DNA from: Massilia pinisoli | GTDB lineage: Bacteria > Pseudomonadota > Gammaproteobacteria > Burkholderiales > Burkholderiaceae_D | NCBI RefSeq assembly: GCF_024753285.1 | Contig: NZ_JANUGW010000003.1 | Coordinates: forward strand, 124,001-188,000 | Length of the DNA stretch: 64,000 bases | Reading direction: 5' to 3' | Shown here: positions 56,063-64,000 of the stretch, piece by piece | Numbering within the stretch: position 1 is the first letter of the stretch | Layout of the letters: each line of letters begins with the position of its first letter | The notes under the pieces: generated by a model | Seen by the model: only the letters and a program-made list of their open reading frames with translations | Told to the model about the DNA's origin: nothing | The model's database searches: none | Made by a program: the position numbers and the translations under genes

Positions 56063-56821
56063 ATGTCGAATTTTCAGCAAGCCGCAGTTGCCGTCCCGGT
56101 CCACACGCCATCGTTCGTCGACCTGCGCAAGTTCGCGCAGGAGCCGGGCCGAGGCATCGCAGTCGCCGCGCCGGCCGCCGAGGACCGGTTCCTCGCCAGC
56201 CGCCGTATCCTGGACTGGGCGCCGGGCCCGGTCACGGCCGGCGTCATCACGCTCGCTGCCGGCAGCGGCGCCGTGCAGGCGCTGCCAAACGACGAATTCA
56301 TCATCGTCCACCAGGGCAGCCTCACGCTGACGCAGCAAGGCACGGCCCTCACGCTGGGGCCGAACCAGAGCGCGATTCTCAAGCATGGCGCCGCGTTCAC
56401 CTGGTCCGCGCAAGGGCCGGTGTCGCTGATCTTCGTCCGCTACAACAAGAGCCGGGCGGGTGACCGCGCCATCGTGCCGATCAGGGAGAACCCGGAGATG
56501 GGCCCGTCGGCCGGCGGCCCGGCGCCCGACCTGCTGCTGACGCCCACGCCGGTGTGCCGCAATTACACCGACTACAAGTCCGAGGACGGTGAGTTCACCT
56601 GTGGCACCTGGGACTCGACACCGTATGCCCGCCGCGCGCTGTACTTCCGCCACATGGAGCTGATGTATCTGCTGGGAGGAAGCGTGACCTTCGTCGATGA
56701 AACGGGCCGCAGCGGCACGTTCTCGAAGGGCGACATCTTCCTCATCGAGCAGAAGGCCTCGTGCACCTGGGACAGCCGCGAACACGTGGCGAAGCTGTAC
56801 GTGATCTACCGTCCGGCCTGA
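56063..56821 (+). CDS. bicupin protein (two Cupin_3-like domains)
   Basis: A 252-residue protein with two small beta-barrels. The first is at about 60-135 ([20 protein letters not shown] ... [16 protein letters not shown]). The second is at about 170-250 ([16 protein letters not shown] ... [14 protein letters not shown] ... [16 protein letters not shown]). The DUF861/Cupin_3 pattern is common beside amine-oxidase operons, but no reaction is established for this arrangement. Typical metal-ligand His residues are few, so it may sense or bind rather than catalyse. Member of the operon by 37- and 14-base gaps. Confidence 0.75.
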   Translation: MSNFQQAAVAVPVHTPSFVDLRKFAQEPGRGIAVAAPAAEDRFLASRRILDWAPGPVTAGVITLAAGSGAVQALPNDEFIIVHQGSLTLTQQGTALTLGPNQSAILKHGAAFTWSAQGPVSLIFVRYNKSRAGDRAIVPIRENPEMGPSAGGPAPDLLLTPTPVCRNYTDYKSEDGEFTCGTWDSTPYARRALYFRHMELMYLLGGSVTFVDETGRSGTFSKGDIFLIEQKASCTWDSREHVAKLYVIYRPA

Positions 56822-56835
56822 CGTCGGGGAACACC

Positions 56836-57852
56836 ATGAAAACGCTGTTACTCAACAAGGACGAGGTCGGCAGACTGATCTCCATGAAGGAAGTCATCGC
56901 CGCCGTGGAGGAAGCCTTCGTGGCGTTCAGCGGCGGGCAGGTGGACCAACCCGACTACATCGGCATCCACCTGCCTCCGCCGCGCGGGGAAATCGACTTC
57001 AAGCTCGGCTACTACCAGGCCAACGAGGTGATCTCGATGAAGGCGTCGTCCGGCGGGTTTCCGGACAACCCGGCGGCTTACGGCCTGCCCACCAACATGG
57101 GCACCATCCTGCTGTTCGACGGCAGGACCTGCGCGCTGACGTGCGTGATGGACGGGAGTTTGATCACCGGCCTCAGGACCGGTGCGGCCGGCGCCGTTTC
57201 CGTGAAAGCGCTGGCAAGGAAGAATGCGAAAACGGTCACGTCGATCGGTACGGGCATCCAGGCGAGGCTGCAGATACGGGCGATCAACGAGGTCATGACC
57301 ATCGAGGAGATCCACGCCTGGGACAACCACCCCGCAACGCTGGCGCAGTACAAGGCCGATATCGAAAGGGAGTTCGGCATTCCCGTCGTGATGGCCGCGT
57401 CGAAGGAGGGCGCGGTGCGCCGGGCCGACATCCTCGTGACGACGACCCGCGGCAAAGGGACGCTGGTCGAAGCCGGCTGGGTCAAGCCCGGCACGCACAT
57501 CGTGGCCATCGGCACCGACCAGCAAGGCAAGCAGGAACTCGACCCGGCGATCTTCCGCAACGCGAAGATCGTCAACGATTCCATCGCACAGTGCGTCACC
57601 AAGGGCGAAACCTGGCACCCGCTGAACGTACGCATCATCACGCAGGAAGACATCCACGGGGAGATCGGCGAGATCCTGGCGGGGAAAAAGCCGGGACGGG
57701 AGAACGACGACGAGATCACGATCTTCGATTCCACGGGCATGGCCATCCAGGACAACACCACCGCGTCGCGGATCTACCGGAATGCGCTGGAAACCGGCGT
57801 CGGCACCTTCTTCGAATTCTTTTCGCAACCTGCAGGAAGACAGCATGCTTGA
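56836..57852 (+). CDS. ornithine cyclodeaminase/mu-crystallin family protein
   Basis: A 338-residue NAD(P)-binding enzyme. The Rossmann motif is [17 protein letters not shown], preceded by [19 protein letters not shown] and [17 protein letters not shown]. Family members are ornithine or lysine cyclodeaminases, opine/imine reductases such as BhcD (iminosuccinate reductase), and ectoine-cluster EutC. Pairing with a dehydratase-like gene next door (overlap eight bases) favours an imine-reductase or EutC-like role over simple ornithine cyclisation; this is inference. The frame extends upstream to 56761, but ATG 56836 is the family start. Confidence 0.83.
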   Translation: MKTLLLNKDEVGRLISMKEVIAAVEEAFVAFSGGQVDQPDYIGIHLPPPRGEIDFKLGYYQANEVISMKASSGGFPDNPAAYGLPTNMGTILLFDGRTCALTCVMDGSLITGLRTGAAGAVSVKALARKNAKTVTSIGTGIQARLQIRAINEVMTIEEIHAWDNHPATLAQYKADIEREFGIPVVMAASKEGAVRRADILVTTTRGKGTLVEAGWVKPGTHIVAIGTDQQGKQELDPAIFRNAKIVNDSIAQCVTKGETWHPLNVRIITQEDIHGEIGEILAGKKPGRENDDEITIFDSTGMAIQDNTTASRIYRNALETGVGTFFEFFSQPAGRQHA

Positions 57853-58816
57853 CTACCCGACCATCCAGGACATCCGGGAAGCCCGCGAACGGCTGCAACC
57901 CCACATCCGTCACACGCCGTTGTTACGTGCGGAGAAGATGGAAAAGGCCCTCGGTTGCCAGCTCTGGCTCAAGCCCGAAACCCTGCAGATCACGGGCGCA
58001 TTCAAGATCAGGGGCGCCGTGAACAAGGCGCTGTCGCTTCCCCGGGACGACGTGGCGAACGGCCTGATCGCCACGTCGTCGGGCAACCATGCCCAGGGAC
58101 TCGCGTACGCGGCGCGCTTGCTGGGCGTGAAAGCGTTCCTGGTGCTGCCGGCCACCGCGCCGGAGGTCAAGGTCGCCAACACGCGGGCGCTCGGGGCCGA
58201 GGTCATCCTGTTCGACGGCGATAACGCGGCCCGCTGGAAAAAGACGTACGAGATCGCCGCAGAAAACGGGTACGCGGTGATCCACGGTTTCGAAGACCCG
58301 CTGGTGATGGCGGGGCAGGGCACGATCGGGTGCGAAATCCTGGACGACCTCGACGACGTCGACACGGTCATCGTGCCGCTGGGCGGCGGCGGCCTCATTT
58401 CCGGGATCGCCACCGCCATCAAGGAAACGAAGCCGTCGGTGCGGGTCATCGGCGCCGAGCCTGCGCTGACGCCGAAGTATTTCCACAGCCGGATCAACGG
58501 GGAACGCACCTCGCTGCCGTTGCAGGACACCGTGGCGGACGGCTTGCGGCTCAGCGTCCCCGGCCGGAATCCGTATCCCATCATCGAGAAGTACGTCGAC
58601 GAGATCGTACTGGTGGACGACGCGCACATCGTCGCGGGCATGCGCATGCTCGCCAACGACGCGAAATTGATCGCCGAGCCGGCCGCCGCCATCGGTATCG
58701 GGGCCTTGCTGGCCGGCGCAGTCGCCGTCCGGCCGGACGAGAAAGTGTGCACGGTGCTCAGTGGCGGGAACTGGGATTTGTGCGACCTCGGCGCGGTCTA
58801 CCAGCGCGCCGAATGA
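57845..58816 (+). CDS. threonine dehydratase-like PLP enzyme (EutB/BhcB-like)
   Basis: A 323-residue fold-type II enzyme. PLP Lys54 is in [13 protein letters not shown], the phosphate loop is GGGGL near residue 180 and the substrate loop is SSGNHAQG. There is no C-terminal ACT regulatory domain, so it is a catabolic-type or serine-racemase/hydroxyaspartate-dehydratase-type protein. It overlaps the cyclodeaminase gene. Together they could turn a beta-hydroxy amino acid into an imine and then an amino acid, as BhcB and BhcD do with beta-hydroxyaspartate. Last gene of the operon. Confidence 0.84.
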   Translation: MLDYPTIQDIREARERLQPHIRHTPLLRAEKMEKALGCQLWLKPETLQITGAFKIRGAVNKALSLPRDDVANGLIATSSGNHAQGLAYAARLLGVKAFLVLPATAPEVKVANTRALGAEVILFDGDNAARWKKTYEIAAENGYAVIHGFEDPLVMAGQGTIGCEILDDLDDVDTVIVPLGGGGLISGIATAIKETKPSVRVIGAEPALTPKYFHSRINGERTSLPLQDTVADGLRLSVPGRNPYPIIEKYVDEIVLVDDAHIVAGMRMLANDAKLIAEPAAAIGIGALLAGAVAVRPDEKVCTVLSGGNWDLCDLGAVYQRAE

Positions 58817-59018
58817 TGGTCCGGAACGGCGCAGCATATTCCGCCGTCAGGCACGGCGATTTCGCAGTTTTCATGTTGTCGGCCCACCGTCTTTCGAGGA
58901 AATGTGTTGCGGGAGCAGCCTTAAATTGATGTGTGTGGAGCGGATGATCGCGAGCTCATTCAAGCAGGTTTTTCAACCCGCTCATGCCACATCCAAAACA
59001 TAATTTAAGGAGACGATC

Positions 59019-59993
59019 ATGAAGAAATCCCTGCTGGCGCTGGCCCTCTGCAGCGCCGCCGCCGGCCCCGCGTGCGCGCAATCGAATGTCACCGTGTACG
59101 GCTTGATCAACATCGGCCTCGTGTACTCGAAATCGGACGTGGCACCCACGCGCTGGGGCGTCGACCCGGGCGGCTGGTGGGGATCGCGCCTCGGCTTCCG
59201 CGGCTCGGAAGACCTGGGCAACGGCGTGTCCGTTCTCTACCAGCTCGAAAACGGCTTCAGCCCCGACACGGGCACGGCGGGCCAGAGCGGACGCATCTTC
59301 GGCCGCCAGTCGTGGGTGGGATTGAAAGGCGACTTCGGCACGGTGCGCTTCGGCCGTTCCTGGACGCCGTCCTACTGCCTGCTCACGGATGTCATCGATC
59401 CTTTCGAGGACGGCATGTCCGGCGCCGCCGAATCCTTTTTCGGCCGTAACGTCTACTCGGTCATCGACATCCGCACGCAGAACGCCGTCTTCTACGCGAA
59501 ACAGGTCGGCGGGCTGAAGGGCGAGGTGTCGTATGCGTTCGGCGAGACGGCCGGCAACATGTCTGCCAACCGCCAGATCAGCGGGGCCTTCACCTATACC
59601 GTCGGCGGGTTGAAGGTGGCGTACGGCTACCAGAACAACAACGACGCCAACGGCACCGGGGCGGCCAAGCTGCGCTTCGTCGGCGGCAATTATGACTTCG
59701 GCGTCGCGAAGCTGCATGTCGGCCTCGACCGGCAGCACACGGACGCCGTCGGCCTGGCGCCCGTGGACGCGAGCGACCTGCTGCTGGGCCTGACGATTCC
59801 GGCCGGCGGAGGACGCATCCTCGTGTCGTACAATCGCCTGAACGACCGCTCGGCGCGCAATGCCGACACGGCGCAGTATGCGCTCGGCTACACGTATGCG
59901 CTGTCCAAGCGCACCGCGCTGTTCACCTCCATCTCCCACATCGACCCCAACCACGCGAACCGCGCGGATTGGGGTATCCGCCACATGTTCTGA
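59019..59993 (+). CDS. Gram-negative porin (Porin_4 / OmpC-like)
   Basis: A 324-residue outer-membrane beta-barrel. The signal peptide ends ACA-Q near residue 21, and the mature N terminus SNVTVYGLINIGLVYS is typical of betaproteobacterial porins. Strands alternate GSEDLGNGVSVLYQLENGF, VKFGRS-like turns (TVRFGRSWTP) and a C-terminal aromatic residue (IRHMF) needed for Bam recognition. It is 202 bases after the operon on the same strand with its own ribosome site (aaggag). It may admit the substrate, but porins are general. Confidence 0.9.
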   Translation: MKKSLLALALCSAAAGPACAQSNVTVYGLINIGLVYSKSDVAPTRWGVDPGGWWGSRLGFRGSEDLGNGVSVLYQLENGFSPDTGTAGQSGRIFGRQSWVGLKGDFGTVRFGRSWTPSYCLLTDVIDPFEDGMSGAAESFFGRNVYSVIDIRTQNAVFYAKQVGGLKGEVSYAFGETAGNMSANRQISGAFTYTVGGLKVAYGYQNNNDANGTGAAKLRFVGGNYDFGVAKLHVGLDRQHTDAVGLAPVDASDLLLGLTIPAGGGRILVSYNRLNDRSARNADTAQYALGYTYALSKRTALFTSISHIDPNHANRADWGIRHMF

Positions 59994-60004
59994 GCGTGAG
60001 TGCG

Positions 60005-60030
60005 CGTGCCGGCCGACCCGTGCCGGCACG
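60005..60030 (+). terminator. hairpin after the porin
   Basis: A perfect 9-bp G/C stem (60005-60013 with 60022-60030), 12 bases after the porin stop, without a T-run. It is a probable end of the porin transcript. Confidence 0.5.
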
Positions 60031-60050
60031 GACCAGCCCGTCTCTCCCGG

Positions 60051-60265
60051 ATTCGGGGTTGGATTCGGGGTCAGACCCCAATGCGGGGTCAGATCCCATG
60101 TTCGAGCAAGTTCCTTGAGGCTAGGTCGAGCGCCAGTCCATGGCGTCCGGGTGGCCACGCCGCACGGTGACGGGGCCCGTCGTCTTCGGTGCGGGAGCTT
60201 GGTGTGCCGACCGACATTGATCCGAAACGTGCTCTGACCCCGGATGTTGCTCTGATCCCGAATGT
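60051..60265. repeat. cluster of GGGGTCAGA repeats in both orientations
   Basis: CGGGGTCAGA occurs at about 60066-60075 and 60084-60093, with a degenerate third copy at 60051-60060. On the right the inverse TCTGACCCCG appears at 60233-60242 with a variant TCTGATCCCG at 60251-60260 in an 18-base direct repeat. The cluster fills most of the 333-base gap between the porin and the convergent dehydrogenase. It holds no gene I can support and looks like a dispersed intergenic repeat. Confidence 0.65.
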
Positions 60266-60271
60266 CGGGCG

Positions 60272-60305
60272 AAAAAAAGCCTGCGTCCCTCGCGGGGAGG
60301 CAGGC
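60272..60305 (-). terminator. intrinsic terminator of the minus-strand dehydrogenase
   Basis: On the minus strand, GCAGGC/GCCTGC-type outer stem (60279-60284 with 60300-60305) continues into an inner TCCC/GGGA stem and runs into seven Ts (plus 60272-60278). It lies 21 bases after the stop of the dehydrogenase. Confidence 0.85.
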
Positions 60306-60326
60306 AGATGGCGCCGCGGGCCAGGC

Positions 60327-61796
60327 TTACGCCAGTCCGCCTTGGCAGCGGTACTTGGTCTGCGTGTAATCGTCCAGGCCGTAGCGCGAGCCTTCGCGGC
60401 CGTAGCCCGATTCCTTCACCCCGCCGAACGGCGCCGCTTCCGACGCCAGCACGCCCTCGTTGATGCCCACGAGGCCCGTCTCGAGCCGCTCGGCCACGCG
60501 CGCCACGCGGACGATGTCGCGCGAGTAGAAGTAGGCGGCGAGGCCGTACGGCGTGTCGTTGGCCTGCCGGACGACCTCGTCCTCGTCCCCGAAGCGGAAC
60601 AGCGGCACCACCGGACCGAACGTCTCTTCCGAGGCGAGCGCCATGTCGTGGCTGGCGTTCGCGATCACGGTCGGCGCGTAGTAATTGGGGCCGTCGGTCA
60701 GGCGCCTGCCGCCGACGACCAGCCGGCCGCCCTTGGCCAGCGCGTCGCGCACGTGGGCGTCGATCTTGTCGACGGCGCGGGCGTTGATCATCGGGCCGAT
60801 CTGCGCGTCGGGGCAGGTGGCGGGGCCGACCCGCAGCGCTTCCACGCGCGCGGCCAGTTTTTGCGTGAACGCGGCATAGACCGCATCGTGCACGTAGACG
60901 CGGTTCGGGCTCACGCACGTCTGCCCGCCGTTGCGGAACTTGGCGGCCATCAAGCCGTCGACCGCGGCATCCAGGTCGGCGTCCTCGAACACGATGAACG
61001 GGGCATTGCCGCCGAGTTCGAGCGACAGGCGCTTCAGGGTGCCGGCCGATTCCCGCGCCAGGCGTTTGCCGACCGCGGTCGACCCGGTGAACGTGATCTT
61101 GCGGACCCTGCCGTCGAGCAGCCAGGCGCCGACCACGTCCGCCACCCGGTTGCGCGACGTCGTCACGATATTCAGCACGCCGGCAGGCAGCCCCGCCTCC
61201 TCCGCCAGCCTGACGAGCGCCAGCGCGGTCAGCGGCGTGTCTTCCGCCGGCTTGGCCACGACGGTGCAGCCGGCCGCGAGGGCCGGTGCGATCTTGCGGG
61301 CGATCATCGCCAGCGGGAAGTTCCACGGGGTGATCGCGGCCACGACGCCCACCGCTTCCCGGGTCACCGTCAGCTGCATGCCGCGCACCTGTTCGGGGAT
61401 GATGTCGCCGTAGCCGCGCACGGCCTCCTCGGCGAACCATTCGACATACGACGCGCCGTAGGCCACTTCGCCGCGCGCCTCGGCCAGCGGCTTGCCCTGT
61501 TCGCGCGAAATGAGCTTCGCCAGGTCGTCCGTGTTGGCCACGATCAGCGCATGCCAGCGTTTGAGGAAGCGGGCCCGTTCGCGCGCGGGCCGGGCGCGCC
61601 AGTCCGGCAGCGCGGCCTGCGCGGCGGCGACGGCCAGCGACGCGTCGTCCGCGCAGCTGGCGGGCACGGTGGCGAAGCAGTCGTCCGCGGCCGGGTCGGC
61701 GACGTCGTAGCGGGCGCCGCTGCTGCTGTCGCACCACAGTCCATTGATGAAATTCTGCTCCTTGAGCAGGTCGGTCCGGGTCAGTGTGAGAGACAT
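60327..61796 (-). CDS. succinate-semialdehyde dehydrogenase-like (GabD type)
   Basis: A 489-residue aldehyde dehydrogenase. Asn159 (TPWNFPL), Glu260 (LSLELGGNAP) and Cys294 (NGGQTCVSPN) are all present. The stretch EQGKPLAEARGEVAYGASYVEWFAEEA is characteristic of NADP-linked GabD enzymes. ATG 61796 was chosen because AAGGA lies at the right distance; ATG 61802 is six bases upstream and too close to it. It could channel a C4 semialdehyde from this region into the TCA cycle. Glutarate semialdehyde is an alternative substrate. Confidence 0.86.
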   Translation of the reverse strand: MSLTLTRTDLLKEQNFINGLWCDSSSGARYDVADPAADDCFATVPASCADDASLAVAAAQAALPDWRARPARERARFLKRWHALIVANTDDLAKLISREQGKPLAEARGEVAYGASYVEWFAEEAVRGYGDIIPEQVRGMQLTVTREAVGVVAAITPWNFPLAMIARKIAPALAAGCTVVAKPAEDTPLTALALVRLAEEAGLPAGVLNIVTTSRNRVADVVGAWLLDGRVRKITFTGSTAVGKRLARESAGTLKRLSLELGGNAPFIVFEDADLDAAVDGLMAAKFRNGGQTCVSPNRVYVHDAVYAAFTQKLAARVEALRVGPATCPDAQIGPMINARAVDKIDAHVRDALAKGGRLVVGGRRLTDGPNYYAPTVIANASHDMALASEETFGPVVPLFRFGDEDEVVRQANDTPYGLAAYFYSRDIVRVARVAERLETGLVGINEGVLASEAAPFGGVKESGYGREGSRYGLDDYTQTKYRCQGGLA

Positions 61797-61906
61797 GGTC
61801 ATGAGTCCTTGTGTGGAAGCGGGAAGAGCCGGTAAAGAGCGCGGCACCGTTTCATGGTAGGCCCGCCCGTGCGGCAGGAGTGTGTGAGCGGCGGGCGGCA
61901 AAGCGG

Positions 61907-61922
61907 CGGAAATTGCGTATTT
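61907..61922. promoter_or_regulatory. 16-bp shared promoter element, copy 2
   Basis: CGGAAATTGCGTATTT, identical to 41185-41200, lies 111 bases upstream of the GabD-type gene. CATGGTAG at 61853-61860 repeats the same downstream spacing. No good -35 is seen at either site, which would fit activator-dependent promoters. Confidence 0.65.
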
Positions 61923-61950
61923 CGCGCCGCGGCGGCATGTTGTGCCGTGG

Positions 61951-62919
61951 TCAGTCCAGCAGTCGTCCAAGCCGCACCACGGTCACGCCGGGACGCAGCT
62001 GGCGCAGCGACGGCATGACCAGCACGCAATCGGGATAGGGCGTCGTGACCGGCTCGCCGTCGCGCCAGCCGATCACGGTGCCCGCGTCCCGGACGATTTC
62101 CAGGCCGGTGTAATCGGCGGCAAAGCGGAAGTCCATGCTGGACGCGACGACCGGCTCGGTGACGCGCACGACGCGCGTGGCGGCGGGTGGCGTCTGCAGC
62201 CACGCGGCCGGAAGATCGGACGGTTCGACGACCCCGTGCAGCAGCAGGAAGCGGGCCGTGACGTCCCGGGCGACGTCCACCGCGGCGGCTTCCCAGTGCT
62301 GGCCGCACTCGACCAGCAGCGCGTTCTTCGCGCTGTCCGGAGCGCCGAAGCCGCCATAGTCGCGCATGCGCCGGCCTTCCGGATGGCCTGCGTCGCTGAC
62401 GATCCAGACGGGCGTGCCGAGCCGGCGCGCGAGCGCGATGCCCTTGTCCAGCGGGCCGCAGACCGACAGCGGCGCGCAGCGTTCGTGCATCGAATGCAGG
62501 TCGAGCAGGAAGTCGACGGTATCGAGCACGGGGCGCAATTGCCGCGCGCGGCGCAGCTCGGAAGAATCGCGGGCGGCGTCGTCGAGGATGGCCGCGGTCC
62601 ACACGCGGTTGAGATCCTGGTCGACGAAGCGCGAGGCATCGGGATGGGCCGGGTCGAAGCGCAGGTACGCGTCGACGTTGGCGAAGGCGAGCGTCAGCCT
62701 GCCCCGGCGCGGACGGACGCCGAGATCGAGCAGGTCGGCGACGGCGATGGCGCCGCATACCTCGTTGCCGTGGGTGAGCGCGTTGACCATCACGTGCGGA
62801 CCGGGCACGCCGCTGTCGTACGTGGTCAGGTAGGGGATGCCGCCGTTGCCGGCGGCGTAGGGCGACAGGTCCGGAAAGGCGACGTCGATCGGATAGGCTG
62901 GCAGCGTGACGGTGTCCAT
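61951..62919 (-). CDS. aspartoacylase/succinylglutamate desuccinylase family zinc hydrolase
   Basis: A 322-residue M14-like deacylase. Zinc ligands are His50 and Glu53 (LTHGNEVCG) and His142 (LLDLHSMHE). Asn103-Arg104 (DLNRVW) bind the substrate carboxylate, and a catalytic Glu lies in LLVECGQHWE. AstE, aspartoacylase and the ectoine enzyme DoeB/EutE (N-acetyl-diaminobutyrate deacetylase) share this plan. It starts two bases after the stop of the tartrate-type dehydrogenase, so both are in one operon. The frame extends upstream, but ATG 62919 is the plausible start. Confidence 0.82.
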   Translation of the reverse strand: MDTVTLPAYPIDVAFPDLSPYAAGNGGIPYLTTYDSGVPGPHVMVNALTHGNEVCGAIAVADLLDLGVRPRRGRLTLAFANVDAYLRFDPAHPDASRFVDQDLNRVWTAAILDDAARDSSELRRARQLRPVLDTVDFLLDLHSMHERCAPLSVCGPLDKGIALARRLGTPVWIVSDAGHPEGRRMRDYGGFGAPDSAKNALLVECGQHWEAAAVDVARDVTARFLLLHGVVEPSDLPAAWLQTPPAATRVVRVTEPVVASSMDFRFAADYTGLEIVRDAGTVIGWRDGEPVTTPYPDCVLVMPSLRQLRPGVTVVRLGRLLD

Positions 62920-62921
62920 GG

Positions 62922-64000
62922 TCACGCCCCCGCCACCGCGGCCGCGATGGCCTGGCCCATGTCCGTGGTCGACGCGGTGCCGCCCAGGTCCGCCGTGCGC
63001 GGGCCGTCGCGCAGCACCTGCTGGATGGCGGCCAGGATGGCGTCGTGGGCCTGGCGTCCGGAGCCGCCGTCGGTATCGAGGAAGTCGAGCATCATCGCGC
63101 CGGACCAGATCATGCCGATCGGATTGGCGACGTTCCTGCCGTAGATGTCCGGTGCGGAGCCATGCACGGGCTCGAACAGCGACGGGAAGGCGCGTTCGGG
63201 ATTCAGGTTGGCCGATGGCGCCAGGCCCAGCGTGCCGGTGCAGGCGGGGCCGAGGTCGGACAGGATGTCGCCGAACAGGTTCGAGGCGACCACCACGTCG
63301 AAGCGCTGCGGCTGCAGCACGAAGCGCGCCGACAGGATGTCGATGTGCTGCTTGTCCCAGTCGACGTCGGGGTACTGCGCCGCCATCGCGGCGGCGCGCC
63401 CGTCCCACCACGGCATGCTGACGGCCAGGCCGTTGCTCTTGGTGGCGACCGTGACCTGCTTGCGTTCGCGCTGGCGCGCCAGCTCGAAGGCGAAGCGCAG
63501 TACGCGATCGCTGCCGATGCGCGAATGCACCGATTGCTGCATCACGATCTCGCGCTCGGTGCCTTCGTACATGATGCCGCCGACGGACGAGTATTCGCCC
63601 TCGGTGTTCTCGCGCACGATCATGAAGTCGATGTCGCCCGGCTTGCGGTTGGCCAGCGGGCAGGGCACGCCGTCGAACAGGCGGGCCGGGCGCAGGTTGA
63701 CGTACTGGTCGAACTCGCGCCGGAATTTCAGCAGCGAGCCCCACAGCGACACGTGGTCGGGCACGGCGGCGGGCCAGCCGGCGGCGCCGAAGTAGATGGC
63801 GTCCATGCCGGACAACTGCGCCTTCCAGTCGTCGGGCATCATCCTGCCGGTGGCTGCGTAGTAGTCGCAGCTGGCCCATTCGATGTGCTTGTAGCGGAGC
63901 TCGATGCCGAAACGGCCGGCGGCGGCGTCGAGCACGCGCAAGCCCTCGGGCATGACTTCCTTGCCGATGCCGTCACCCGGGATGACGGCGATGTTGTAGA
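62922..64000 (-). CDS. tartrate/D-malate dehydrogenase-like (isopropylmalate dehydrogenase family), partial at window end
   Basis: At least 358 residues are visible. The N terminus is cut by the window edge: the reading frame continues to base 64000 as YNIAVIPGDGIGKEV, so only a few residues are missing. Family motifs are VRENTEGEYSSVGG, TKSNGLAVSMP, ASNLFGDILSDLG and EPVHGSAPDIYGRN, in the order of TtuC/DmlA. It would oxidise a beta-hydroxy acid (tartrate, D-malate) with decarboxylation. It is the upstream gene of the visible minus-strand unit. Confidence 0.88.
   Translation of the reverse strand, partial: YNIAVIPGDGIGKEVMPEGLRVLDAAAGRFGIELRYKHIEWASCDYYAATGRMMPDDWKAQLSGMDAIYFGAAGWPAAVPDHVSLWGSLLKFRREFDQYVNLRPARLFDGVPCPLANRKPGDIDFMIVRENTEGEYSSVGGIMYEGTEREIVMQQSVHSRIGSDRVLRFAFELARQRERKQVTVATKSNGLAVSMPWWDGRAAAMAAQYPDVDWDKQHIDILSARFVLQPQRFDVVVASNLFGDILSDLGPACTGTLGLAPSANLNPERAFPSLFEPVHGSAPDIYGRNVANPIGMIWSGAMMLDFLDTDGGSGRQAHDAILAAIQQVLRDGPRTADLGGTASTTDMGQAIAAAVAGA

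Overview
The window is a chromosomal segment of a high-GC betaproteobacterium. The order of the ribosomal genes, the many GC-rich catabolic genes and the REP-like palindromes between convergent genes fit Oxalobacteraceae (Massilia/Duganella/Janthinobacterium type). That placement is my inference from gene content and has not been checked by a search.

Left part (about 0.4-28.6 kb). A DUF2059 secreted protein and a phosphoethanolamine transferase precede the str operon (rpsL, rpsG, fusA, tuf). rpsJ follows, then a strong terminator. The S10 operon is then interrupted by about 6 kb that holds a purine-salvage module (8-oxoguanine deaminase and an NCS2 xanthine/urate-type permease), a LacI-type regulator, an MscS channel and a tRNA-Val. 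Ribosomal genes resume at rplC behind a promoter of their own and run without loss through the S10, spc and alpha groups: rplC-rplD-rplW-rplB-rpsS-rplV-rpsC-rplP-rpmC-rpsQ, rplN-rplX-rplE-rpsN-rpsH-rplF-rplR-rpsE-rpmD-rplO-secY-infA-rpmJ-rpsM-rpsK, rpsD, rpoA, rplQ. Two genes too short for routine ORF lists, rpmD and rpmJ, are present.

Middle part (28.6-39.1 kb) is an envelope block: DsbD thiol reductase, a Spy/CpxP-like chaperone divergent from an OmpR-type regulator and its histidine kinase, an RND efflux adaptor/pump pair without its outer-membrane channel, and a TonB-like membrane-anchored protein with an N-terminal CxxC knuckle.

Right part (39.1-64 kb) is a catabolic region. An Lrp/AsnC regulator, a class III aminotransferase, a GhrA-type hydroxyacid dehydrogenase, two tandem double-GNAT acetyltransferases and an aldehyde dehydrogenase lead into a tightly packed 12-gene operon (45.96-58.82 kb). 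The operon encodes a HAD hydrolase, a DAO-type oxidase, a complete dipeptide/opine-type ABC transporter with a fused double ATPase, a three-subunit opine-oxidase-like dehydrogenase (2Fe-2S, FAD/BFD and DAO subunits), a bicupin, an ornithine-cyclodeaminase-family reductase and a threonine-dehydratase-like enzyme. A porin follows. On the opposite strand are a succinate-semialdehyde-type dehydrogenase, an aspartoacylase/AstE-type hydrolase and a tartrate/malate dehydrogenase that runs off the window end. The combination resembles opine and (hydroxy)ectoine or beta-hydroxyaspartate catabolism but matches no pathway I know exactly. The substrate is not determined by the sequence. A 16-bp element shared by the promoters of the aminotransferase and the succinate-semialdehyde-type dehydrogenase, 20 kb apart, suggests they form one regulon.

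No rRNA, CRISPR array, prophage, intact insertion sequence or replication origin was seen. Bases 1-416 hold no gene I can support.
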